From positions 6,386,001 to 6,450,000 of the forward strand of contig CBDDJS010000001.1 in assembly GCA_965229785.1 (NCBI GenBank): DNA of 64,000 bases. The letters are read 5' to 3'. The notes beneath the pieces were generated by a model, which did no database searches, had not been told where the DNA came from, and saw only the letters and a program-made list of their open reading frames with translations. Each line of letters starts with the position of its first letter. Position 1 is the stretch's first letter. This DNA is from JAWPMT01 sp965229785. GTDB lineage: Bacteria > Bacteroidota > Bacteroidia > Cytophagales > Cyclobacteriaceae. Positions 8,677 to 17,848 of this stretch are shown here, one piece after another. Both the position numbers and the translations under genes were made by a program.

Positions 8677-9054
8677 ATGATTCAGATTCGCCGTTCTTAT
8701 GTTTCACTGGTATACGTGAGCCTATTCCTTATTTTGATCATAGGCACCATCCAGGTATTGCCTAATGATTTGATGCTTTATACGTCAATTTTTTGGATGT
8801 TCGGGCTTATTGTCACCATTGTTAGAAGACTTGTTTACTGGAAATACATCATCATCAAGGATGATCAAATTACACTTCACGCCGACTTTAAAACCGAACG
8901 ATTCCCGAAGGAAGCCGTGACTAAATTGTTCTTCCAGGCGGATCCGTTTCAGTCCTCGTACTTTCAGTTACGAAGCGGTAAAAAGATCCGGTTTAATTCT
9001 TTTGGAGTACCCAGGTCTGAATTGATTAAACTCAAGAGTGCGGTATTTCCATGA
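8677..9054 (+). CDS. Small membrane protein, two TM helices plus a cytoplasmic PH-like tail
   Basis: The 125-residue protein has two hydrophobic helices (about residues 8-29 and 33-50). A beta-strand-rich tail follows ('IIIKDDQITLHADFKTERFPKEAVTKLFF'), resembling small bacterial PH-like domains. It follows the amidohydrolase gene by 12 bases and probably shares its transcript. I do not recognise a specific family and the role is unknown. Confidence 0.7.
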   Translation: MIQIRRSYVSLVYVSLFLILIIGTIQVLPNDLMLYTSIFWMFGLIVTIVRRLVYWKYIIIKDDQITLHADFKTERFPKEAVTKLFFQADPFQSSYFQLRSGKKIRFNSFGVPRSELIKLKSAVFP

Positions 9055-9065
9055 TCAGTAATCAA

Positions 9066-9749
9066 TTAAAAAACGAAATAAGACACTGAAAGCTGAAAGG
9101 TGCGGTTTTGGTTTTTGGGTCTTTTATGTGTGCCGAGTGAGTTTCCCTCTAAGTCAGTGACCTCAATCGTACGATCAAACAAACTGGTGAAGCCATGGAC
9201 ATAACGTAAACCTAAGTTGAGCCTGTTGACCAGCCGCAGCTCGAATCCACCGGTTAGCCCTAAATCAAAACGATTTTTGGTCTCAATAATTTCAAATTGC
9301 TTCCATAAATCTAACACATCGATTGTCTGGGAATCTGACTTATCTTTTGCGGAAATGAGGTAGCCTATTTCCGGTCCCATCTGAATACCTATCCACTCAA
9401 TAGGACGATATTCGGCAATCAAAGGTATTGTGATATAATTGAGATGTGTATTGGTTTCTTCAATCAAAGTCAGATCACTTGAAGGACCCGTGTAAGATTC
9501 AGGGTTGTTATACCCTCTATTATTCCATGAAACTTCAGGAGACAGATAAAATTGATCAAAAAGCTTAATTTTTGATTGAATGCCTATGTGATATCCGAGA
9601 CGATATTCACTCCCAAGGTTATTCCTTTCACCGGATTGAAAAATATTATTGACATAGTTCAATCCCCCACGTACACCCACGTTGAAACGTGATTGTCCCG
9701 AGGCGAATGTGATACTGAATAAGATGACGGATAATAAAAAAAATCTCAT
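9066..9749 (-). CDS. PorT-like outer-membrane beta-barrel protein
   Basis: The product of about 227 residues has a clear signal peptide when started at the ATG at 9749 (MRFFLLSVILF...ASGQ). It then reads as alternating beta strands typical of the Bacteroidota 'outer membrane beta-barrel' group: 'FNVGVRGGLNYVNN', 'YHIGIQSKIKLF', 'TIPLIAEYRPIEWIGIQMGPEIGYL', 'LGLRYVHGF', ending with the aromatic strand 'LSVSYFVF'. An in-frame extension to 9827 would add a non-signal leader and is less likely. It lies downstream of the membrane/TPR gene on the same strand. The specific function is not evident. Confidence 0.8.
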   Translation of the reverse strand: MRFFLLSVILFSITFASGQSRFNVGVRGGLNYVNNIFQSGERNNLGSEYRLGYHIGIQSKIKLFDQFYLSPEVSWNNRGYNNPESYTGPSSDLTLIEETNTHLNYITIPLIAEYRPIEWIGIQMGPEIGYLISAKDKSDSQTIDVLDLWKQFEIIETKNRFDLGLTGGFELRLVNRLNLGLRYVHGFTSLFDRTIEVTDLEGNSLGTHKRPKNQNRTFQLSVSYFVF

Positions 9750-9836
9750 AGAGTTGTTATTGTTTAATGACATGCTAAAACACCGGATCGTTCTTTTAGC
9801 TTCCTCGTTTAAGCTAAAGATAATCAAAGTAAGGTT

Positions 9837-12641
9837 TTAGTTGAAGCCGGTTTGCAAAGCAGCTTTTCTTTCGTTGTATCGGTTCCGCAGATCTGTCAGC
9901 TGATCCCTGGGTAATATTCCTTCCAGTTTGGCCAAACCTTCTTCCGCATAGCTCAGTATGCCCAGGTCGAGGGCCAATTCCACATATCTTGTTCGATAGA
10001 GTATTGATTGTTCATGGATATTCACGGCCTCAATGACCGATTGATAGGCTGCTAAGGTATCGGTTTGAGCCAGGTGATTAACAAAATTGATGGTCTTGAT
10101 CTCATCAAAAGCATTCTTGGGATCCGCTATTTCTACCGCACTTTCGCCATTTAAAGAAGCCAAAGCCATGGCTCCCCTTTCGCTCATTTGGGGAGTAAGG
10201 AGAGGTTGGAAAGCTTCATAATAGCTTCGATAACGTTCAGGGTTCTGAGCTGAAAACAATTCCCGCTCTACTTTCGACCACAGATTCCCAATGAAGTTTG
10301 TTTTTATGTCAAGGTCCGTCAGATGGCGCGCCAATTCCTCTGCGGGATAGTCCTTCCAACGGTAATATAAATAATTGAATGTCACGTCATTTGAACCGTC
10401 CAGGACTCCTTGCATCTGGTCGTAAAATGGTTGTAGGGAGGCGTCTTCTGAAATGAGTTGTTGCCATTTGGCTTTAGCCCCTGACCAGTCACCTATTTCA
10501 GCAAGCGTAATAGCGGCATTAAAGGCTCCGGAGGACAACCCGGAAGCTTCCGCTTTCTGGAAATAGGCAAGTGCCTGATCTAAAATACCTTGTTCTAATA
10601 ATAGCATTCCGATCAGATTTTGAAGTTCAGCAAGTCGAAAGGCTGAAATCGAAAGCTCCAATGATCTTGCCTTCAGGTAAGCCCCATTGATATCGCCGGT
10701 CAGGTACTGATTGAATAGATCTGCGAATTTGAGATCCTCCTGCAATTCTCCGTTGAAAGTAGAACTAATGGCTGCCTGGAACATTTCCGGGTTGATTCGA
10801 ACCGTGCCCAGATAAGCGGCATTATTGAGCAACACAAAGTTGTGCAGGTTCATTTGAGTTCTTAGTTCTGCGGTATCAAACGGAACAGAACGTTCCAGCC
10901 CCTTCGCGAGCACATAGGCAATCATATTGGCTTTTACAGGTTGATTGGCCTCCACATAACCCTCGAAATCTTTAGGGGAATTAAGTCTACTTGAGGCAAA
11001 TAACCGCCATTGATTGACTTCAGTAGCCATATTCCAGTCTCCGGTGCCGGGGGCATTGGCTAACAATTGAGCGGCTTCTTCCGGTCGTCCGTTGGTCACC
11101 AGTAAGTTGGCCAGGTTGTTATTGACCTCCCCATTTTCTCCGAAATCCAAACTGCTGGTTCTCAAAAAGCTGATGGCTTTGGGTAAGTTGTTGTCTTTCG
11201 TGTAAACAGATGCATTCACGTAAGCCTGTGGTGTAGGATAACGCCTTGAGGCCCTGTCGAATCGAATGGCCGCCTCACCCAAATTTTCTGTACGCAACCC
11301 TTTCAATCCTAATTGGTAATTAGAATAGTGGTTGTTGAAAGCGAAAATGCTCCCTTGCTCATAGTATCGATCAGCTATTATATCGTTCTCAAGCAATCGC
11401 TCAAAATCTCCAAGGTAATTGTACCTGGCACCCTGCGCTAACCTCATGGGCTCTTTAGAAGCCAGGAAAAAGAAAGCAGCAATCGCGATGAATCCTACTA
11501 GTTTGGCCGTTGCATAGGGGAAATTTCGCTCGCGATATACGATCCGGTAAACCGGATGCCCACCAATCAGCGCATCAACGAAATTCATGATGATGTAAAT
11601 GAAGAATAAGCCTCCTAACCCCAAATGCGCATAAGTAATAAGATAATGGAAGGATTCGTATCCGGGATCATTCCCGTCAATGAAGGAAGTACTCAGAAAT
11701 CCAAACCCGGTCAGTCCAAATCCGATCAGAAAATGACGAATATCCAGGCTGACACTCAGGTTACCTTCTAAAAAATCCTGCTTGTACTTTAATGTCCATA
11801 AGGCAACTGCAGCACTAACCGGTAGCAAGAAGTAGGGGTTTAAAAAAGCCAGTGAATTGGCGTAGATGCCGGCCTTCTTCAAAAAATACAACGTCACAAA
11901 CCCCAGGTAAACGATCCCAACCAGAATAAAGTGACGTTCATTGCCTTTGCCCTTCGCCTGCGTAACAATGTACAGGATCAGAAAAATGATCTCTTCTGCG
12001 ATGAACGCAACAAAAAGGAAAGAAACAGCAGAAAATCCATAGACCGTATTTGCTTTTAAATAAGGCAACAAGAAGGGAACCTGATTGTATAGGACAAGTC
12101 CAGGAAGAGCAATGATGAGAAGAAAGGTGATCAATCGCCAGATGTAACCCGTTTCTTTGAAAAACGCATGAAAAGCGTATCCCGGGCCTACGAAAAGAAA
12201 AATGGAGATTCCCAGAGGAATTTTCGAATTGGCAGCTAATCCGAATAATTCCAGAGGGCCGAGATCAAGGCTCACCAAGAACAGGATCAGCAATCCATTT
12301 GAAATGATAAATGCAAAACGTTTCAGATAAGTGAGGCAAGCCAGTAAATAGGCAATCCCTATCCAGGAGAGCAAAAACGTCCAATTTCCGAAAGGACTTT
12401 TGATGACATCACTACCTTCAAAATTTTCTTCCAGGGTGTAGCGAACTCCTTTCAGTTCAAAATTGAAAAGGCCCTTTTGAAATGTATCAGCCACAAATCC
12501 ATCAACTTGTGCCGAGCTGGTAAGGTCCCAGTCTAAAAAATGCTGGTGCCTGGTGATGTAGAAAAAACAATAAGCGATCAGTATCGCTACAAACAGGATG
12601 GTGAAACCTTTCCTGATCTTTTCCTCCCAGGGTTGGATCAT
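9837..12641 (-). CDS. Large polytopic membrane protein with C-terminal tetratricopeptide repeats
   Basis: The 934-residue protein begins with about 390 residues containing roughly ten hydrophobic segments (for example residues 12-30, 86-106 and 110-125). The rest is helical and TPR-like: 'AIRFDRASRRYPTPQAYVNASVY', 'NNNLANLLVTNGRPEEAAQLL', 'LIGMLLLEQGILDQALAYFQKAEASG'. Its ATG overlaps the gatC stop as ATGA (12638-12641), so it is translationally coupled to gatC. The layout resembles membrane-anchored scaffold or surface-assembly proteins, but I do not recognise a named family and no catalytic motif is visible. It is probably co-transcribed with gatC. Confidence 0.8.
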   Translation of the reverse strand: MIQPWEEKIRKGFTILFVAILIAYCFFYITRHQHFLDWDLTSSAQVDGFVADTFQKGLFNFELKGVRYTLEENFEGSDVIKSPFGNWTFLLSWIGIAYLLACLTYLKRFAFIISNGLLILFLVSLDLGPLELFGLAANSKIPLGISIFLFVGPGYAFHAFFKETGYIWRLITFLLIIALPGLVLYNQVPFLLPYLKANTVYGFSAVSFLFVAFIAEEIIFLILYIVTQAKGKGNERHFILVGIVYLGFVTLYFLKKAGIYANSLAFLNPYFLLPVSAAVALWTLKYKQDFLEGNLSVSLDIRHFLIGFGLTGFGFLSTSFIDGNDPGYESFHYLITYAHLGLGGLFFIYIIMNFVDALIGGHPVYRIVYRERNFPYATAKLVGFIAIAAFFFLASKEPMRLAQGARYNYLGDFERLLENDIIADRYYEQGSIFAFNNHYSNYQLGLKGLRTENLGEAAIRFDRASRRYPTPQAYVNASVYTKDNNLPKAISFLRTSSLDFGENGEVNNNLANLLVTNGRPEEAAQLLANAPGTGDWNMATEVNQWRLFASSRLNSPKDFEGYVEANQPVKANMIAYVLAKGLERSVPFDTAELRTQMNLHNFVLLNNAAYLGTVRINPEMFQAAISSTFNGELQEDLKFADLFNQYLTGDINGAYLKARSLELSISAFRLAELQNLIGMLLLEQGILDQALAYFQKAEASGLSSGAFNAAITLAEIGDWSGAKAKWQQLISEDASLQPFYDQMQGVLDGSNDVTFNYLYYRWKDYPAEELARHLTDLDIKTNFIGNLWSKVERELFSAQNPERYRSYYEAFQPLLTPQMSERGAMALASLNGESAVEIADPKNAFDEIKTINFVNHLAQTDTLAAYQSVIEAVNIHEQSILYRTRYVELALDLGILSYAEEGLAKLEGILPRDQLTDLRNRYNERKAALQTGFN

Positions 12642-12934
12642 TGTTTTTGGTTGAGGACTTTAGGTACTAGAAAATGAACTCCGTCGTGCTGTGGCGCGTT
12701 GCTCAATCCTTCTTCTCTTGACAACTCGTGCTTCACTTCATCGGCTCGGAATGTATTTTTTTCAAAAGACATGTGAGTCAGAGGTTCTACTCCTTCTGTA
12801 TCCACTTCTTTCAAATTTTCAACCCATGTCAACATTTCTTCCAAATCCCGGATCATCTCCTTTTCTCTGGTAGAATCTACCTCCACGCGTGCGAGGTGGG
12901 CTACTTTATGCAAAGTCTCCTTATCGATGTTCAT
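12638..12934 (-). CDS. gatC: Asp-tRNA(Asn)/Glu-tRNA(Gln) amidotransferase subunit C
   Basis: The 98-residue protein matches GatC, the small subunit that stabilises GatA on GatB in the transamidation of misacylated Glu-tRNA(Gln) or Asp-tRNA(Asn). The pattern 'DKETLHKVAHLARVEVD', a central helix with 'DLEEMLTWVENLKEVDTEGVEPLTHM' and 'RADEV' is diagnostic, and the length is normal. gatA and gatB are not in the window, so the complex is encoded at several loci. The stop overlaps the start of the downstream membrane/TPR gene by four bases. Confidence 0.93.
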   Translation of the reverse strand: MNIDKETLHKVAHLARVEVDSTREKEMIRDLEEMLTWVENLKEVDTEGVEPLTHMSFEKNTFRADEVKHELSREEGLSNAPQHDGVHFLVPKVLNQKQ

Positions 12935-13118
12935 GTTGGTCGGTAAAAATAGCGCTACAATATTAACGTGACTTCAGGTCATATATTCCATCGGAATAGG
13001 ATCAATCTGGATGAATCATGGAGAGCGATGAAGATTTTTTTTCAACAACGTGTAATATTCTGATCAGAAGTGACACTAATTTTCTGAAATTTGAAAGCAA
13101 CCTTAAATAATCATCGCT

Positions 13119-14036
13119 TTGGATTTACTTGAAATAAAAAATGTAAGCAAGGCTTATAGCGGGCATGTCGCGCTCCGTGATATAAGTTTGGGCGTACCAG
13201 AAAAATCCGTTTTCGGCCTCTTGGGTCCAAACGGAGCAGGCAAAACGACGCTGATCAGAATCATAACCCAAATCATCAGCAGCGACTCTGGGAGTATTAA
13301 ACTCAAGGGTCAGGAAATCACTCCGGCAGACGTAAGAAAAATTGGCTACTTGCCTGAGGAAAGAGGCCTTTACAAAAAGATGAAAGTTGGGGATCAATTG
13401 TTATTCCTGGCGGGATTGAAAGGCCTATCCAAGTCGGAAGCCAAAAAACAGATCAAGTTTTGGTTTGAAAAACTCAATATTGATGGCTGGTGGAACAAAA
13501 AAGTAGAAGACCTGTCGAAAGGAATGGGACAGAAGATCCAGTTCATCGCGACAGTTCTTCATCAGCCGGACCTGATCATTTTGGATGAACCTTTTTCAGG
13601 ATTTGATCCGGTAAATGCGAACCTGATCAAAGAAAACATTCTGGAATTAAGAGATCGTGGTGCTACCATCATTTTCTCAACTCACCGCATGGAGTCCGTG
13701 GAAGAATTGTGTGATACGGTTGCGATGATCAACAATTCTCAAAAAATCCTGGATGGTTCCAATGAGGAGATCAAGGAGAGTTATCGAAACAATACTTTTC
13801 AGATTGCCCATTCGCAATCCCTAACTAATCTGCCGGCAGGTTTTGAACTGCTAAGCAGTGAAAATAACAACGGCTCTTTGGTCCATTCCGAGATCAAAAT
13901 CCCTCAAGACAGTTCACCTAACGACTTATTGCAAGCATTGCTCCCAATGACAGAAATACATTCTTTTACTGAAAAAATTCCGAGCATGAACGACATTTTC
14001 ATCATGAAAGTACAGGAAGGAGGAAGCCATGAGTAA
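13119..14036 (+). CDS. ABC transporter ATP-binding protein (NatA-like)
   Basis: The 305-residue ATPase has Walker A 'GPNGAGKTT', signature-like 'LSKGMGQK', Walker B 'LIILDEPFSGFDP' and the switch histidine in 'STHRM'. A roughly 80-residue C-terminal extension of DUF4162 type follows. The start is a TTG at 13119 giving MDLLEIKNVSKAYSG, since an in-frame stop lies just upstream and no ATG is available. Its stop overlaps the start of the permease gene by eight bases, so the pair forms one exporter. NatAB-type systems export Na+ or other small molecules; the actual substrate here is not determinable. Confidence 0.92.
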   Translation: MDLLEIKNVSKAYSGHVALRDISLGVPEKSVFGLLGPNGAGKTTLIRIITQIISSDSGSIKLKGQEITPADVRKIGYLPEERGLYKKMKVGDQLLFLAGLKGLSKSEAKKQIKFWFEKLNIDGWWNKKVEDLSKGMGQKIQFIATVLHQPDLIILDEPFSGFDPVNANLIKENILELRDRGATIIFSTHRMESVEELCDTVAMINNSQKILDGSNEEIKESYRNNTFQIAHSQSLTNLPAGFELLSSENNNGSLVHSEIKIPQDSSPNDLLQALLPMTEIHSFTEKIPSMNDIFIMKVQEGGSHE

Positions 14037-15351
14037 CACCAGATTCATATTCGAAAGAGAATACCTGGAACGAGTTAAGAAAAAATCGTTCCTCCTGGCG
14101 ACCATCCTTACGCCACTGATCTTCCCCGCCTTCATCGGGATTGTAGTATACTTCACCCAACTGGATGATAATGGTGAAAGAAAGATCGAAGTGGTAGACG
14201 AAAGTGGTCTTTTCGCTGAAGGTTTCAATATCACGGAATTTGAAGTTAATATGAGTGACCGCTCCATCGATGAGGCGAAAGCCGCACTTAACGATGGCGA
14301 ATACTATGGTGTATTGCATATTCCGAAGCTTGATCTGGATGATCCTCAAGGCATTGGATTTTATTCAAAGACTAACCCGGGATTCAGCTTTATCGGTAAG
14401 TTTAGAGGTCCCATCAGAGATCGCATAGAAGATTTGAAGATGGAGGAACTCAATATTGACAAAGCCATTATTGAGCAAATCAAAACGTCTGTATCCATCG
14501 CTACATTCAACGTAAGTGAAACAGGAGAATCCAAGAAATCAGATACAGCGATTGCCTCAGGATTAGGGTATGTTATGGCCTTCCTGACTTACATCTTTGT
14601 ATTTGTTTACGGTAGTTTCATCATGCAAAGTGTGCTGAATGAAAAGACCAGTAAAATCGTGGAGATCATCGTGTCCTCCGTAAAGCCTACACAATTAATG
14701 TTGGGCAAGGTATTGGCCAATGGCGCAGTAGCGCTTACACAGTTTGCGATATGGATTACGTTGATATTCGTTTTCACAACCGCACTGTCAGGTATCTTCG
14801 GATATGATCCTCAGGCTGCCCAGCAGCAAATGGTTGAAGAACGCATAGAAATGGCACAAGAGATAGCTGGAGAGCAAGAAATTCCCCCGGTTGTAAAAGA
14901 TACTTTAGATGCCATCTATAGCTTGCCCATCGCGCAGATCATAGGCCTGTTCTTGTTCTACTTCCTGGGTGGATTCTTATTGTACGGCGCATTGTTTGCG
15001 GCTGTGGGTTCTGCTGTGGACAGTATACAGGAAGCCCAGCAATTTACCTTACCGGTCTCACTTCCGATTATTTTAAGCATCATGCTGGTTGGCGTGGTGT
15101 TGAACAACCCTGACGGGGGAGCCTCCGTGGCTTTGTCAATGATTCCGTTTACCAGTCCAATTTTAATGATGACCCGATTACCTTTTGGGGTGCCGGGATG
15201 GCAGATCATCATATCAATGATCCTTCTGGTCGGTGGCTTCCTGTTCACACTTTGGCTGGCCGGTAGGATTTATCGCGTGGGTATTTTGACCAGTGGAAGT
15301 AAGGTAACTTATAAGACCCTGGCCAAGTGGTTCCTGATGAAAAATTATTGA
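14029..15351 (+). CDS. ABC-2 type transporter permease (NatB-like)
   Basis: The 440-residue permease partners the preceding ATPase. An N-terminal helix ('LLATILTPLIFPAFIGIVVYF', about residues 22-43) is followed by a large extracytoplasmic domain. A bundle of five or six helices starts at about residue 180, with the conserved cytosolic stretch 'LNEKTSKIVEIIVSSVKPTQLMLGKVL'. This is the ABC2_membrane_3/NatB layout. The start codon overlaps the ATPase gene, indicating coupled translation, and a hairpin with a T-run follows the gene. Confidence 0.9.
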   Translation: MSNTRFIFEREYLERVKKKSFLLATILTPLIFPAFIGIVVYFTQLDDNGERKIEVVDESGLFAEGFNITEFEVNMSDRSIDEAKAALNDGEYYGVLHIPKLDLDDPQGIGFYSKTNPGFSFIGKFRGPIRDRIEDLKMEELNIDKAIIEQIKTSVSIATFNVSETGESKKSDTAIASGLGYVMAFLTYIFVFVYGSFIMQSVLNEKTSKIVEIIVSSVKPTQLMLGKVLANGAVALTQFAIWITLIFVFTTALSGIFGYDPQAAQQQMVEERIEMAQEIAGEQEIPPVVKDTLDAIYSLPIAQIIGLFLFYFLGGFLLYGALFAAVGSAVDSIQEAQQFTLPVSLPIILSIMLVGVVLNNPDGGASVALSMIPFTSPILMMTRLPFGVPGWQIIISMILLVGGFLFTLWLAGRIYRVGILTSGSKVTYKTLAKWFLMKNY

Positions 15352-15384
15352 CAGTCGATTAGTAAACTCAAAATAGAAGAAAAG

Positions 15385-15411
15385 AGGGATGGCATAGCTG
15401 TCCCTTTTTTT
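15385..15411 (+). terminator. Intrinsic terminator after the NatAB-like operon
   Basis: AGGGA (15385-15389) pairs with TCCCT (15401-15405), followed by seven T. It lies 34 bases after the permease stop. The remaining gap up to 15563 shows no further gene or clear signal. Confidence 0.75.
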
Positions 15412-15563
15412 ATTTCGGAAAACAATTAGTCAGATATTGATTTCTTATGTTTCTGTGGATGTAAAAATCGGAACCAATACTTGCGATTTCTTTGATCTCA
15501 CGGATTTGAAGACAGTCTTACAGTTAACATCGCGGTATTCAAATTACAAATGGAATACAATAA

Positions 15564-16949
15564 TCACATAAGTAATACCACCCGCACACTATCTGCCTTC
15601 ACACGCAATTTCAACCACTCCTGGATCTTTTCCAGGTCTCCCTTTTTGGGCCGCTTGTCGAAACCAGCCATCGCGATACAAACGGTATCTATTTTGGCAT
15701 TCGCTAAATCTTTGCACAAAGCGCTACTCATGGCAAAATCCGTAAGCCCTTCGTAATGGATTTTTAGTTCCTCCGAAATTTCTTCTACGGGATAAGCGGC
15801 AAGCTGATATTTAACCAGTTCATTCTCAAGCAGAGAGATCTTCTCATCTTTTGATGCGATCACCGCCTGATTTTGTCTATACAGATCTTCGACAATGTCC
15901 AATTTGATCTGATCAGACATGGTTTCGAATTTCTTGTCATTCGCATTGGGGTCAATGTAACCCTGATGGATGACCAATTCACTTCTCTCTAACTTGAAGA
16001 CTGGGAGTTGCTTTTTCAACGTTTCAACCTGATCTTCATTCAGCGGTTTTCCATATAAGGTTACTTCGATCTTCGACTCTTTCGGGTTGTAGTTGAAATC
16101 CTGTAAAATCACTTCTGTTTCCTCAAAATCAAAGGCCGTAGAAATGTAGTAACGCGCATTTTGCTCAAACAAGGTTCGTTGCACCAAATGATACGCGAGG
16201 TATACACTGGGAATGATTGTGATGATGACAAAAAAGCTGATATAACGCTTCACGCGAGTTTCCATCCCCGGATCTTCAAATTGTTTCCTGGGATACTTCA
16301 GAAACCTTACAATCAGAAAAGTAGCGACAGTGATAAATACACTATTGATGAAGAACAAATAGAAAGCGCCTACAAAATAGATCCAGTTTAAATTGGCAAG
16401 TCCATACCCTGCAGTGCACAGAGGCGGCATCAGCGCTGTGGCAATGGCTACACCGGGAATAGCGTTAGATTTTTCCTTCCGTGAGCCTACAACAATACCC
16501 GCAAGTCCTCCAAAAAAGGCAATCAGCACATCCCAAAGGGTTGGGTATGTTCGGGCAAGTAACTCGGATTGAGCCTCATGTAAGGGAGTAATCCAGAAGT
16601 ACAGGGCTGAAGTCAACACGCTGATGGCCACAGCTACACCCAAGTTACGAATGGCTTTTTTGATCAGTTCGAAATCATTAATACCGGCTCCCAGACCTAT
16701 CCCCATGATCGGGCCCATGAGCGGAGAAATGAGCATCGCACCAATTACTACAGGCGTGGAGTTGACATTCAAACCAATCGACGCTATGAATATGGCGAAG
16801 ATCAATATCCAAAGGTTGGTGCCTTTAAACTCTACTCCCTTGGATATTTCTCGTATGGTAGTCGACTCCCGTTCTTTGTCCTCATGCAGGTCAAATAACT
16901 CCTTAAAAAAGGCAAAGAGAGGCTTAAGTGGATTATTTGGCCTTGCCAC
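15564..16949 (-). CDS. DUF389 (TIGR00341-type) membrane protein
   Basis: The 461-residue protein has a hydrophobic N-terminal domain of about six helices with the DUF389 hallmark 'PVVIGAMLISPLMGPIMGIGLG' and 'GVAIATALMPPLCTAGYGL'. A soluble C-terminal half includes a coiled-coil stretch ('KDEKISLLENELVKYQ'). The start is GTG at 16949 and overlaps the end of the upstream TerC gene by 17 bases. The family has no firmly assigned biochemical role. Pairing with TerC suggests a shared membrane or metal-related function, which is inference. Confidence 0.88.
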   Translation of the reverse strand: MARPNNPLKPLFAFFKELFDLHEDKERESTTIREISKGVEFKGTNLWILIFAIFIASIGLNVNSTPVVIGAMLISPLMGPIMGIGLGAGINDFELIKKAIRNLGVAVAISVLTSALYFWITPLHEAQSELLARTYPTLWDVLIAFFGGLAGIVVGSRKEKSNAIPGVAIATALMPPLCTAGYGLANLNWIYFVGAFYLFFINSVFITVATFLIVRFLKYPRKQFEDPGMETRVKRYISFFVIITIIPSVYLAYHLVQRTLFEQNARYYISTAFDFEETEVILQDFNYNPKESKIEVTLYGKPLNEDQVETLKKQLPVFKLERSELVIHQGYIDPNANDKKFETMSDQIKLDIVEDLYRQNQAVIASKDEKISLLENELVKYQLAAYPVEEISEELKIHYEGLTDFAMSSALCKDLANAKIDTVCIAMAGFDKRPKKGDLEKIQEWLKLRVKADSVRVVLLM

Positions 16950-17709
16950 TGTTCAATGCCTTTTGAGCCAGTAATTTTTTTTGATAGCGACCCTGGACAA
17001 TATCGATCACTACCATGATGAAAATGATGAAGTAGAAAGTTGACTTACTCATGGGAGTAATGTGACTTCCAAACAATTCCATTTCAGCCAGGTGTCCACC
17101 CTCCGAGATCAACATTACTCCAACGAGGAATAAGATGAAAAGTCCGAGCACTTCATACATCCGGTTTCTCGCCAGAAAGCCTGAAACCCTACCTGATAAC
17201 CAAAGCATCAATATGCCGCTGATCACAATAGCCGTAGCCATTACCCAGAACACATCGCTGAGTGCCATGGCGCTCAAAATAGAATCAAAAGAAAAGATAA
17301 GGTTCATTAGTACGATCATGACTATGATCTTGGTTGTGGAAGCTTTTTCTTGCTCTTCACCTTCGTGTTCTTCCAGGTACACCATATGCCAGATCTCTTT
17401 AATTGCCGTGTACAAGATGAATCCACCCCCAAATAAGACAATAAAACTGTGGATGTTGAATGTGCCTTCGATCACATCTGTCCAAGTCAGGGTCAGGACC
17501 GGATCCTGAAACAATTTGATCAGGTTGATCAAAACGAAGAGTAGCACAATCCTCAGTACAATGGCAATTCCGATCCCGAGGGTTCTTACCCTTTGTTGTT
17601 GCTCTTGAGGAGCTCGTTTCGACTCGATCGAAATGTATAGCAGATTGTCAAACCCCAGTACTGCCTGGAGTAGAATGAGCATAAGTAGTGTGAAAAGATT
17701 TTCAATCAT
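16933..17709 (-). CDS. TerC family integral membrane protein
   Basis: The 258-residue protein has seven or eight transmembrane helices and both acidic TerC signatures: 'LGFDNLLYIS' in the first helix and 'FSFDSILSAMALS' in the middle. TerC proteins have been linked to tellurite resistance and to metal homeostasis (for example Mn2+ export in related proteins); the substrate here is unknown. It is the first gene of a two-gene unit, overlapping the downstream DUF389 gene by 17 bases. Confidence 0.9.
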   Translation of the reverse strand: MIENLFTLLMLILLQAVLGFDNLLYISIESKRAPQEQQQRVRTLGIGIAIVLRIVLLFVLINLIKLFQDPVLTLTWTDVIEGTFNIHSFIVLFGGGFILYTAIKEIWHMVYLEEHEGEEQEKASTTKIIVMIVLMNLIFSFDSILSAMALSDVFWVMATAIVISGILMLWLSGRVSGFLARNRMYEVLGLFILFLVGVMLISEGGHLAEMELFGSHITPMSKSTFYFIIFIMVVIDIVQGRYQKKLLAQKALNSGKAK

Positions 17710-17848
17710 ATTGGTTAAGGTTGGTTGCCTTGAAAAAAGCCAAATAAAGCATATCTTCTGAAATTGCCAACTTTAGTGGCTTTTAGTCTGCCTCAATCAT
17801 AAGATGTCCGACATTTGGACGTTCCAAAACAAGACCAACTAAAAACAT

